Assembly: GCA_003133425.1 (NCBI GenBank)
Contig: PKXI01000285.1
Location: 266 to 27,653, forward strand
Reading direction: 5' to 3'
Source: Acidobacteriaceae bacterium
GTDB lineage: Bacteria > Acidobacteriota > Terriglobia > Terriglobales > Acidobacteriaceae
Length of the DNA: 27,388 nt
The position numbers were made by a program, and so were the translations under genes. Positions within the stretch are counted from its first letter, which is position 1, and every line of letters begins with the position of its first letter. Below the pieces are notes generated by a model. It saw nothing but the letters and a program-made list of their open reading frames with translations. It did not search any database and was not told where the DNA came from. Positions 14,981-22,683 of this stretch are shown in pieces.

Positions 14981-16501
14981 CTATGGCCGAATCTCGATTA
15001 CCCGAGCCTCGAACTGCCGCAAACTCAACTGAACTTTGCCCCCGTGGGGCTCTACCAGTTTGTTGCGCGCAAGATCGTGAACGCGGCCTTGCTTCAGCGC
15101 AGCCTCAACCGTAACGCGTTTCTCCTCCGGCCACGGATTGTAGTAGAGAAATGCCGGTGGCAGCTGGGGGTCCATGAAGTTCGTTTTGCCCAGATCCCAG
15201 CGCAAAAGCCATGGGTCTCCTTGCGCCTGAATCATCTTGTCCAGCCACATCACGTATGCGCCGCCATAGATTGAGCGGTGCCCCGCAAAGTCGCCGGTGG
15301 CATAGGGACTGTGCCCCTTTTCATCGCGGCTCAACCGCTCGTAAGGAAACATCGCCGGCAATTCAGGGCGGCTTTGATTCTCGCGAGGCAGATACTCCGG
15401 ATAGAACCAACGCATATTGGCCGCAACGTTCAATGCATATCGCGCAACCTCAGCGGCCAGCTCCGGACGAATGCGGACCGCCGGCAGCAGGTATGGCAGC
15501 GTCACCATCGACTCCATGCTGTAAGTTTGGCCCGCAGGCTCAGTACAGAAACCCGCCATCAGCCCGTTGACCTCGCGCCCGCCCCAGCGTCCAGTCGCCA
15601 TCAAACCGTTCTTGCCATCCAAGACGAAACCAAGCGCCTTTCTCGTATCCGTCGGGTAGCCCATTGCTTCAAGTCTTGCTGCCGCCATTACCGCCATTGC
15701 CCCGCTTGGAACCTCGTACCAGGGGTTCGAAGGGAAAGCGAGGTAGCGGTCGATGCCGGTCTTGGCTTCTGCCAGAAAGATATCTCTTCCTGTCAGCTTC
15801 CACGCCATCAGCATCACGTAGCTGTATCCGCCCACTGCATCCGGTTGCCGGTAGATGTCGTGGTTGGTGAAAGCCGCGCCCTTCGCGAAATCGTAGCCTT
15901 GACTGTTGAAGTCGTAGTGAATCTGCTGCGCCATATCCTTCAGCCGCATGGCGCTCTTCTCGACGCGCGCCAACCACTCCGCGTCCTGACCAAAGCGCAA
16001 CTGAATCAGCCCATAGGCCATCGCAGTCACATTCATCAGGTACCAGTATTCGCAGAGTGTTGCACCAGCACCATCCAAAAACAGCCCATAGGGTTCGCTA
16101 AAGTAGCCCTTCAGGGATGTGGCCAGACCTTCCAGGCCTTCTCCGCGCAATTCCTTGCCGAGAGCCATCGGCGCATATGTTGTGAGCCCTCCGTCGTCCT
16201 CGCCTTCCAGAGCCGAGGGGAATACCTGACGTCCGTCCTTTGATTGCTTGTTCAACCCATGCGCGGGGTCCATCACCCAGGCATCGAACGCGTTGGCCAG
16301 CGCGTGAAAGTCCAGTGGACGCTCTTCTGGCCGAGCCGGGAGCCCGCTCCACCCGGGCGCTTCATTTGCCCATCCGATTCCCTGCTCAGCCCACCCGGCC
16401 AGTCCGAGCGCTGCCACTCCTGCGAGGAACTCTCTGCGGTTAGGCAACCGATCTAAAATACCAGTCAATCGCTTTTCGGTGTTCATGTCTTTGCCTTGCA
16501 T
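14981..16501 (-). CDS. Tat-exported protein of unknown family, probable alpha-helical barrel enzyme
   Basis: The ATG at 16501 (506 aa, MQGKDMNTEKRL...) has GAGGG upstream and matches the start of a decayed paralogue nearby (MQGEKM). The ATG at 16486 is the alternative. A twin-arginine signal is clear: NRREFLAGVAALGLAGWA at residues 21-38, with Arg22-Arg23. The mature part (PLDFHALANAFDAWVMDPAH, GGYSYVMLMAWKLTGRDIF, YEVPSGAMAVMAAARLEAMG, MESMVTLPYLLPAV, GGAYVMWLDKMIQAQGDPWL) has the aromatic-rich paired-helix look of six-hairpin toroid enzymes such as glycoside hydrolases and polysaccharide lyases. A short C-terminal beta region follows (VEAALKQGRVHDL, SLRQFEARVIEIRP). I cannot name the family or catalytic residues. 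Its upstream region shares the regulatory module of the GH130 operon, so a role in the same carbohydrate pathway is inferred. Confidence 0.75.
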   Translation of the reverse strand: MQGKDMNTEKRLTGILDRLPNRREFLAGVAALGLAGWAEQGIGWANEAPGWSGLPARPEERPLDFHALANAFDAWVMDPAHGLNKQSKDGRQVFPSALEGEDDGGLTTYAPMALGKELRGEGLEGLATSLKGYFSEPYGLFLDGAGATLCEYWYLMNVTAMAYGLIQLRFGQDAEWLARVEKSAMRLKDMAQQIHYDFNSQGYDFAKGAAFTNHDIYRQPDAVGGYSYVMLMAWKLTGRDIFLAEAKTGIDRYLAFPSNPWYEVPSGAMAVMAAARLEAMGYPTDTRKALGFVLDGKNGLMATGRWGGREVNGLMAGFCTEPAGQTYSMESMVTLPYLLPAVRIRPELAAEVARYALNVAANMRWFYPEYLPRENQSRPELPAMFPYERLSRDEKGHSPYATGDFAGHRSIYGGAYVMWLDKMIQAQGDPWLLRWDLGKTNFMDPQLPPAFLYYNPWPEEKRVTVEAALKQGRVHDLARNKLVEPHGGKVQLSLRQFEARVIEIRP

Positions 16502-16611
16502 CCGTTCCCTCTTCGATCTTGAACTGGTCGCCGCCAACTGGTTCTTCACGCGTTACTTCGTAGCGACACGAGCAAGCATCTGCCATTCTCGACATGGATG
16601 TCCAGGCCGCC

Positions 16612-16666
16612 AAGGGATTAACAAGGAAATCATGACCGGAAACAATGAATTCACATGTGAATTCAT
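16612..16666 (-). promoter_or_regulatory. Second copy of the palindrome-plus-block regulatory module
   Basis: Positions 16645-16666 are a perfect 22-bp palindrome with half-site ATGAATTCACA. GAAATCAT at 16626-16633 and AAGGGA at 16612-16617 lie on the gene side. The two modules share the palindrome core A.T.ACATGT.A.T, and the distance from AAGGGA to the palindrome centre is identical (43.5 bp). The palindrome edge is 143 bases from the ATG at 16501. Confidence 0.65.
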
Positions 16667-16732
16667 GCGTTATCGGCGCGTCAGCGATTGTCACCACGCA
16701 ACAACGGTGAAAATCAACTCAATTCGCATGGC

Positions 16733-17605
16733 CTATCGCAAAGCCCGGACACCGGGAAGTCGCAACGTGTAGCTGATGACTGCGGCGGTGAGATCCATGA
16801 CTGCAAAGATCCAGATCACACCGGAGACCCCCAGAAGCGGCAGGAAGACTCCCGCGATCGCAGGACCGATAAAGGTACTCATTCCGGAACCGAGATTCAT
16901 GATCGACATCGCAGCGCCGCGACTTTCCGGCGCCAGCCTAGCCATGATGGCTCCGATTGGTACGAAACCTGCGAGCGCCGTGCCGTAGGCCACGCCTGCC
17001 AGCACTACCAACGCGTAGTTGGCGCCAAAATGATGTGGCACGTAAAAGAGCCCCAGCGTCGTCAGCGCGCAACCGCACGACCCGGCAAATGTGATTGTCC
17101 TGCGCCAGCCGATCTTATCGCCCACCCAGCCCCAGAACAGATTGGCAACCACGTTGGTCGCGAACATGATCCTCAGAACCTGAAGCCATTGCTGTAACGA
17201 AAAACCAACCACGCGGATGAAGAAGATGGGCAGAAACACCAGAAAACCGAACTCCGATGTGGTGGTAATCGTCGCGACAATTCCGCCCAATCCGACCTTG
17301 GGGTGTCTCCAGACAATCGACACGCTGGAAAAAAGCAGCGTCAGATGGTGATCGCCGGCCGTAGAAAGCGGTTTGGCTCCGCGGCTTTCGCGCATGCCGA
17401 ACATGGTAATCAGGCCGCCCACCAGCACCAGTCCAACGGAGATCCAGAGCGTCTTATACGGTCCGGAACGGTACAGCGAAGCTGGCCAGCAAGGCGTCGA
17501 GCGTGGTCAATCCGCCTGTCCGCGCGGACCAGAACCAACCGACAGCGTACCATATTTCCAATTCCTGGAGTCTCCAAATCGGGCTCGATAATCAGCGTCG
17601 CGCAT
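16733..17605 (-). pseudogene. Broken MFS permease (C-terminal half intact)
   Basis: From 17428 down to 16733 the frame encodes about 231 residues of a major facilitator: FGFLVFLPIFFIRVVGFSL, NVVANLFWGWVGDKIGWRRT, ALVVLAGVAYGTALAGFVPI, ESRGAAMSIMNLGSGMSTFI. It resembles the second half of polyol/sugar-alcohol permeases (CsbX/RbtT type). Upstream, the same frame continues through LYRSGPYKTLWISVGLV and back to an ATG at 17605 that begins MRDADYRARFGDSRNWKYGT, which looks like a permease N-terminus. It is interrupted by a TGA at 17507-17509. Total coding space is about 290 codons against roughly 430 expected, so some 140 residues of the first six helices are missing. Translation of the C-terminal half alone from an internal GTG at 17428 is possible but unlikely to be functional. 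It is upstream of, and co-oriented with, the Tat-protein gene. Confidence 0.7.
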
Positions 17606-17678
17606 TTCTGATACGGTGAACAAATGCATGACGTGCGAAGTTCGCCCGCGCAATTTAGGTCAGAGGAGGTGGAATTGG

Positions 17679-17817
17679 ATGCAAGGAGAAAAGATGAGGG
17701 GTGACAATCGCGGAACTGACCCTGGATTTACCCGCGCTCGCCAATGCGCTTGATGCCTACCTGATGGACCCCGCTCTTGGGGTCAACGTGCGCGCAAACG
17801 AGTTGGTCTTTCTATAG
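17679..17817 (+). pseudogene. Scar of a decayed paralogue of the Tat-exported protein at 14981-16501
   Basis: The ATG at 17679, behind AGGAGG, starts MQGEKMRGDN, like MQGKDMNTEK of the intact paralogue. After a deletion and frame change, the frame from 17701 reads LTLDLPALANALDAYLMDPA then LGVN. This aligns with PLDFHALANAFDAWVMDPAH then GLN of the intact protein (residues ~61-83). The Tat signal between these two pieces is missing, and the frame stops at 17815-17817. Nothing of the remaining ~420 residues is present. It lies on the opposite strand from its relative and directly before the large Tat-exported gene. The alignment is short but dense and colinear. Confidence 0.65.
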
Positions 17818-17869
17818 TTACAGTGGGCTTGAGTTAGACAGTCCAGAACACTGCTAGGCAATAAGCAAC

Positions 17870-20449
17870 ATGGTAAGTTGGTTAAACTTGGACCGGCGCG
17901 AGTTTCTCAGTATTTCGGCGCTTGCAACCGCAGGAAGCCTGCTGCCGGATTCGTCGTATGCCGATAAGCGATCTGAGCCCGGCCTGGTTTCCCTTCGGGT
18001 CTCGGGGGATGCCGAGAGCGGATATGGAGTGACGATCCTCTTTCGCAATCAACCCATTGCGCGGCATCACCACGGGGGAGAATTCTCCGCCATCTTCCAG
18101 AACTTTGAACGCAGCCTCGAGGACCGCGTCGAGGACTGGAAGGCCGCTTCTTCGAGCGGAGACTCAAAACGCATCAAGCTCACTGGAGTCATGCAACTCC
18201 CAAACTTGCGCACAAAAGTCTTTGTCGAAGTCACCTACGAAGTTATGACGCCGCAAGTGGTAAAGAAGACGATTGGGTTGCGCCAGGCAGATATGTACAC
18301 ATTATTTTACCAGCTGACTAATCGTTTGGAACCGGAGGCAGCGTTCGCCAAGCTATGGAGTTTCGACCATCCGGAATACAAAGGCGGACCGCTGCACGAG
18401 TATTTTCCTGCCGCAGGTTTCCGCACGGCCAGCGATGTAACCGTAGGACTGCTTACTGACTCAGGGTATCGCAATCAGTGGAGCCGCATCATTCGCAGGG
18501 ATGGAACCCCTGTGAAGCCGGCGCCCTTCAGCACTCCCGACCTAAATCTCTACTATCTTCCCTATGCTGCCGATCGCTCAGAGCAAGGCGCATACATCCA
18601 GCAGACATTCGGCGAGGCAACAATTCAGTTGTCCGGAAAAGGTTCACGCACGCCAGTCAATCTTCCAGCGGCTTCCATGTGGGAGCGGAGCGCCGGCATA
18701 AAAGTCGAACAGCTTGACGCCGTCGTCAAGTTGTTTCCCAATGACCGGAAGGATTTCGTCCTCTTGCCATTTTCGGCAAAGGCGGCCGAAATCTATGCAG
18801 TGCATCTCAAGTACCGCTGCGAGGATTCGATATCGGTTCACGCATGGGATGTCGACGGTGAGTTCAACAAACTTGCCGATCTTACGCTGTTCAATGACAC
18901 TGCGCCGGCCTCACCGGCTGCCTTCTCAGATTTCGACCACTCCTTTGTTGTGCCTGCCCTGCAGGGCACACGCGCCGTCATTGCGCTGTCACTTACCGAT
19001 TACGGCGATGCGCGCAGCAGGGAGAATGGCATTACCAGTCTGCCCTCGATGGAAGTGCGGGAAATTGAACTCTCGCGGGTAGCAACTCACACCGAGCCTT
19101 ACCACCACCTGGAGATGGGGCATTCGCAGACCAGAGCTGTCTTCATCTTTGCGAATGATGCGGTTCCGGATACGCTCCGCGGTTATCGGCTCGCGAGCCA
19201 GCTTCATCTGGCTGACGGTCTTCAATTCAAAGGCGGCGAGACAGAGAAGGTGCTCTACGCGGACGTCATGATGCTAAGTTGGAATGCCCAATTGGCAGAG
19301 CCTCGTCCCATGCTAGCTCCCAGCATCTGGTACTCGGCGGCTGGCGAAATGTATCTGCGCGATAGCTTTTACGCACTTAACGGCATTCATAATCGCGAGT
19401 TAAACGAGAAAGTATTTACGGCCTTTGCCGACAATCAGGGCGACGACGGCGCCATCAACACTCTCGTGGAACCGGCCCTCGCCAATGTGGAGCGTAAGTC
19501 AAATGACTCAACCCCGCTTTGGCTCATATGGGCGCTGCTGAACCGCCGTCGATTCGGTACCGTGCTAGAGATGGAAAAGATACGCCGAGCTGCGGAGTAC
19601 TGCCTCGCAACTTACGATCCCAAACGCGAGGCAATCTGCACGGCGCAATTTGTGATCGGCCAGCTCGACGTGATTCACTATCCCGAAGGTACTAGAATTC
19701 TTTGCGAAAACCAGGGCATGTTAGCGGTGCTGCTGAGGGTTATTCGGGAGCTTCAGATCCCGGACGTCAGCGCATCCATTTCAGCGAGTTACATTGCAAA
19801 AGCCGAGGAAGAGTATCGCAGTTACTACGATCACAAGCGGGGGTTCTTATTTCCCGCGCGCAATATAACCGATGCCATCGGCTTTCCCGATATCTTTCCC
19901 GAGTTTCTTTCCCTCTGGCTTTTCAAGCGGCCAATTCTGACCGATGAAATGGTCGGCAATCACCTCAATCACATCCCGGTAATGCTGCCGAGGGGGGATT
20001 GCCCACATCCCGGCGAAGGCGGGACTGTGCGACCGATCTTTATCGGCTTGCAGGAGGGAAAAGACTGGAGTTACTTTACCGAAACATGGCATCCGATGGT
20101 GAGCGACTCCTACGCGGCAAGTTACGCGAATAAAGCGGCTGACGGAATTTATTACAACGGCGGCAGTTGGATGAGGATCGAGATCTGCGGCTACGTGACT
20201 GGAAAGTTGCATGGGTGGCAGAAGGCAGACCATGCGATTGCAAACCGGCTATGGGCAGAAATCCACGCAGACGAGAACTTCCCGACCAGCCAGGAGTACC
20301 TGCCGACCTATCGAAGGAATCTATTTTATGGATATCACCGGGTGTTCGCCTGGAACTCTTTTGTGCTTCAGGCCCTTGAAATTGCTCGGCTCCGGCAGCC
20401 GGCCATGGATCCTGGGTTCGCTAGATCAGGTTCGCAACTTTTCGGCTAG
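17870..20449 (+). CDS. Large Tat-exported protein, probable six-hairpin glycosidase-like enzyme
   Basis: The 859-residue product opens with a twin-arginine signal (LDRREFLSISALATAGSLLP, Arg9-Arg10). The first half (to about residue 430) is beta-rich (VSLRVSGDAESGYGVTILFR, LTGVMQLPNLRTKVFVEVTY, YAVHLKYRCEDSISVHAWDV), as in the N-terminal sandwich domains of many glycosidases. The second half is alpha-helical with typical alpha/alpha-toroid features: WYSAAGEMYLRDSFYALNGI, FADNQGDDGAINTLVEPA (residues ~520-537), STPLWLIWALLNRR, YYDHKRGFLFPARN and YNGGSWMRIEICGYVTGKL. Acidic residues in GDDGAINT and in WMRIEICGY are candidate catalytic positions. I cannot assign a CAZy family. The ATG at 17870 has only a weak AAG upstream. 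It is probably periplasmic and may process the carbohydrate handled by the neighbouring operon. The stop is immediately followed by an integrase fragment. Confidence 0.78.
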   Translation: MVSWLNLDRREFLSISALATAGSLLPDSSYADKRSEPGLVSLRVSGDAESGYGVTILFRNQPIARHHHGGEFSAIFQNFERSLEDRVEDWKAASSSGDSKRIKLTGVMQLPNLRTKVFVEVTYEVMTPQVVKKTIGLRQADMYTLFYQLTNRLEPEAAFAKLWSFDHPEYKGGPLHEYFPAAGFRTASDVTVGLLTDSGYRNQWSRIIRRDGTPVKPAPFSTPDLNLYYLPYAADRSEQGAYIQQTFGEATIQLSGKGSRTPVNLPAASMWERSAGIKVEQLDAVVKLFPNDRKDFVLLPFSAKAAEIYAVHLKYRCEDSISVHAWDVDGEFNKLADLTLFNDTAPASPAAFSDFDHSFVVPALQGTRAVIALSLTDYGDARSRENGITSLPSMEVREIELSRVATHTEPYHHLEMGHSQTRAVFIFANDAVPDTLRGYRLASQLHLADGLQFKGGETEKVLYADVMMLSWNAQLAEPRPMLAPSIWYSAAGEMYLRDSFYALNGIHNRELNEKVFTAFADNQGDDGAINTLVEPALANVERKSNDSTPLWLIWALLNRRRFGTVLEMEKIRRAAEYCLATYDPKREAICTAQFVIGQLDVIHYPEGTRILCENQGMLAVLLRVIRELQIPDVSASISASYIAKAEEEYRSYYDHKRGFLFPARNITDAIGFPDIFPEFLSLWLFKRPILTDEMVGNHLNHIPVMLPRGDCPHPGEGGTVRPIFIGLQEGKDWSYFTETWHPMVSDSYAASYANKAADGIYYNGGSWMRIEICGYVTGKLHGWQKADHAIANRLWAEIHADENFPTSQEYLPTYRRNLFYGYHRVFAWNSFVLQALEIARLRQPAMDPGFARSGSQLFG

Positions 20450-20460
20450 AAAGTGAATCG

Positions 20461-20784
20461 CATGATCTAGTTAGGAATCGCAGATCCGAACTCAAGCCAG
20501 CCGCCAAGGCACTCAAATTGACAGGAGTGAATTGGCATTGGTTCCGGCACGCACATGCAACCTTGCTTGACTCGACGGGCGCTCCAATCGGTACCACCCA
20601 AGCGCTGCTTGGACACTCGTCCTCGGAAATCACTCGTGGGACCTACATTCATTCGGTCCCAGCAGACGCGCGGCAAGCAGTAGAAGAGGTTGAAAAGCTT
20701 TTCGGAACCAGGGGAAAGCTAAATGGACCCAAATGGACCCAAGTTCCGGAATGGCCGGAAATGGGGACTTCGCTAATTAATTGA
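20461..20784 (+). pseudogene. C-terminal fragment of a tyrosine-type integrase
   Basis: The frame reads LKPAAKALKLTGVNWHWFRH, then AHATLLDSTGAPIGTTQALL, GHSSSEITRGTYIHSVPADA and RQAVEEVEKLF. This contains the C-terminal catalytic box of phage-type tyrosine recombinases: HWFRH (H-x-x-R), LGHSS (the second His) and the nucleophile in TYIHS. The tail GPKWTQVPEWPE looks like a natural C-terminus. The N-terminal DNA-binding domains and the first catalytic Arg, some 250-300 residues, are missing. The frame runs without a start into the end of the preceding gene. It ends 16 bases before a tRNA-Pro fragment, the usual place for an integrase next to its attachment site. The tail also contains a tandem 10-bp repeat (AAATGGACCC twice, 20721-20740). 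Confidence 0.85.
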
Positions 20785-20799
20785 TATTGCGGGATTTAA

Positions 20800-20844
<45 letters not shown>

Positions 20845-21179
20845 CTCAGAAATTCGGAACTCTAAGTGCTTTACTCGGTGTCGCTTAAGGACGGAATGAC
20901 CATTCTTTTTCATGCTCAGTTGTACTGATGTTGTACCGAGATTTTTCCAATAATTTATCGAGTGTGCGCACTCCAAAGTCACCGTTGTGCCAAAACGCGA
21001 CGCGCAAATAGCTATCGACAGCGCCTATTTGGTCTTGGGTATCCGCCCCCTCGATCGCTCTCAGGCAGTGACGCGCCCTTGAGGTATTCGCGCAAATTTA
21101 CTCGAAGACGCGCGGCCATTCCGTTTTTTGTCATTCGATTGGGAGGAGCTGACGCCTGATCTTGTTCGGCATCCGTTAA
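20845..21179. other. Non-coding spacer beside the att site
   Basis: I find no convincing gene here on either strand. Two direct GAACTC copies (20842-20847 and 20857-20862) flank the end of the tRNA fragment. Short open frames in the region have no ribosome sites or recognisable products. Confidence 0.4.
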
Positions 21180-21923
21180 TCACTTGGCGACGATCTCAAT
21201 ACGGCCGGCCAATTCGGTTTCCGGTTCGACACTTTGGACGCCGAAAGTAGGCGTTCTTTTCGTGGTGCTGACCGCGTACAAAACCAGCTCGACTCGCGAC
21301 GAAACGCCAAGCTTGTCAAAGATATGAAACAAGTAATTCTTGATCGTGTGCTCGCTTAGCTTGAGTTCGCGAGCGATATCCCGATTCTGCAGGCCCTCTG
21401 CCAGGAGCCGTACGACATCTTCTTCTCGCTTGGTGAGCAAGCGCATTCCGTCGGCATTCACGACTCGCAATGGCGCGAGTTGGGAAAACGACTCTATAAC
21501 TTCTGAAAGTTCGCTACTATCTGCCCATATCTGCCCCGCGTGGACCTGTTCTACACACCGGCATAGTGACTTGAAAGTAGCCTGCGAAAGGCAAAAGACG
21601 CCTCTTGCGCCGGCCCGAAATGCGTCCACGACCAAATGGCGCTCAGGGCTGTAGTAGAGAATGACCGACTTCACTTCAGGAGAGCTTTCACGGATCTGCC
21701 GCAACGCCCCAAAGCCACTCAGAGGACCGTCAGCCAAGTTCACAGCGATCAGGGCAACATTCACGCCTGCCGAATTCACTGCTTTGACTACTTCCTGCGT
21801 GCTCGCGGCTTCCGCGACCGCGTGAAATCGGTTATGCCGGTTCAGCGCCCCCATGAGCAACTCGCGCGTCATTGCATGCTGGGACGCGAAAAGAACGGAG
21901 ATCTTACTTCGTTTACCAACCAT
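21180..21923 (-). CDS. LuxR/NarL-type regulator with a degenerate receiver domain
   Basis: The 247-residue protein has a CheY-like fold at residues ~7-125 and a LuxR-type HTH at ~160-222 (LTKREEDVVRLLAEGLQNRD, then IARELKLSEHTIKNYLFHIF). A ~25-residue polar tail follows. The receiver lacks its phosphorylation chemistry. The acidic pair is S14-Q15 (FASQHAMTRE), the acceptor Asp is A60 (ALIAVNLADG), and the conserved Lys after the fifth strand is Leu (GVFCLSQ). It therefore probably works as a phosphorylation-independent regulator, perhaps binding a small ligand or partner. It is divergent from the exopolysaccharide genes across about 760 bases and is a plausible regulator of them. Its ATG has only a distant GGAG. 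Confidence 0.85.
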   Translation of the reverse strand: MVGKRSKISVLFASQHAMTRELLMGALNRHNRFHAVAEAASTQEVVKAVNSAGVNVALIAVNLADGPLSGFGALRQIRESSPEVKSVILYYSPERHLVVDAFRAGARGVFCLSQATFKSLCRCVEQVHAGQIWADSSELSEVIESFSQLAPLRVVNADGMRLLTKREEDVVRLLAEGLQNRDIARELKLSEHTIKNYLFHIFDKLGVSSRVELVLYAVSTTKRTPTFGVQSVEPETELAGRIEIVAK

Positions 21924-22311
21924 ATTTCATACACTCCGAATAGCACGTTAGGTGCTACAGGCTCCGCAAGTGCACCCCTACCCACTTGTCGCAGGGATAT
22001 ATCGGCCATTCTTAATGCGTGTTCCGCAATGAAGCCGACACTGCACATTTCGCGTCATCCGGCATCAGCAATAATAAGAATTTGCACGGGCCCGCACTGC
22101 GCAGGCTACCGCTATTCCTGCCGCTTGCCTTGGGGGAAGGCGGTGGGCATAGTGCATTCTGAATCCAAAGTCCTGCGGGCAAGCACAAACATGCAACGGT
22201 ACACTTACACGCAACCGCAAGCCAAAACCCATTTGGAATGCATCACTATTCTAACTCGACAAGCGACAATGTCGGCCAAAATAAGCGCCGCAAGTTGTGA
22301 TTCTTGATTGT

Positions 22312-22330
22312 ATTGTGATGGAATCACAAT
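22312..22330. promoter_or_regulatory. Inverted repeat resembling a CRP/FNR-family site
   Basis: The sequence ATTGTGA-TGGAA-TCACAAT has perfect 7-bp arms spaced by 5 bases. CRP-type sites are TGTGA-N6-TCACA, so the half-sites match but the spacer is one base short. It lies in the divergent region between the LuxR-type gene and the exopolysaccharide genes, about 350 bases before the PilZ gene. A second TTGTGATTC half-site lies just upstream, at about 22295-22303. Confidence 0.4.
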
Positions 22331-22483
22331 TTAGTGGGTCCATTCTTGGGGTACGAGTTTGCTTGGAATGTTCACTATATGCGAGTCTCTGACTCATCAG
22401 CCTTGGCTATATAGTTCTGACTCCGCGGAGTCGCTAGAGAAGAATTACTCTGACCCGCACGAGAAGGACATCTCTATTCCTTA

Positions 22484-22502
22484 CCGGGGCCGAATGCCCC
22501 GG
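22484..22502 (+). other. GC-rich stem-loop in the leader region
   Basis: CCGGGGC (22484-22490) pairs with GCCCCGG (22496-22502) around the loop CGAAT. No T tract follows on the plus strand, so it is not a standard terminator. It could be an RNA structure in the leader, for example a pause hairpin or a recruitment site for the NusG paralogue encoded downstream. Confidence 0.4.
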
Positions 22503-22683
22503 CCAAACACGCCGAAGCACAGACACAATCGAAGACAAATATCTCAAGCCTGCCGCAACGCAACCATGACAAACGGCTCTGGGCATTTCGGTCACTTGTG
22601 AGCGTTTTAGCTCGCGTTTACATTGGAATTCCTTAATCAATTCACCGCAGACCGGGTGCAGATTCAGTGAAAGCGACAAGAAC

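Larger units (their letters stand above)
21924..22683. other. Long intergenic/leader region before the exopolysaccharide genes
   Basis: These 760 bases carry no gene I can support. The longest plus frames (for example 22359-22601) have no ribosome site and low-complexity, His/Arg/Pro-rich translations. Structures seen are a CRP-like inverted repeat at 22312-22330 and a GC-rich hairpin at 22484-22502, listed separately. A GGCGGTGGGCAT near 22137 only loosely resembles an ops element. The region is long enough to hold promoters for both flanking genes and a regulated leader RNA. Confidence 0.4.

Noticed and set aside
15278..16243. 321-codon plus-strand frame opposite the Tat-protein gene
   Set aside because: The minus frame has a Tat signal and a coherent helical protein. 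The plus frame is rich in His/Arg/Gln without domains.
18950..18973. TGCCCTGCAGGGCA palindrome
   Set aside because: It lies inside the 859-residue coding frame and looks like coincidental codon choice rather than a site.
22130..22150. GGCGGTGGGCAT as an ops/JUMPstart element for the NusG paralogue
   Set aside because: It matches only the GGCGGT core of ops and lacks the remaining bases and any JUMPstart context. A match this short is expected by chance.
22359..22601. 80-codon plus-strand frame in the exopolysaccharide leader
   Set aside because: No ribosome site, His/Arg/Pro-rich composition, and it overlaps the GC-rich hairpin.
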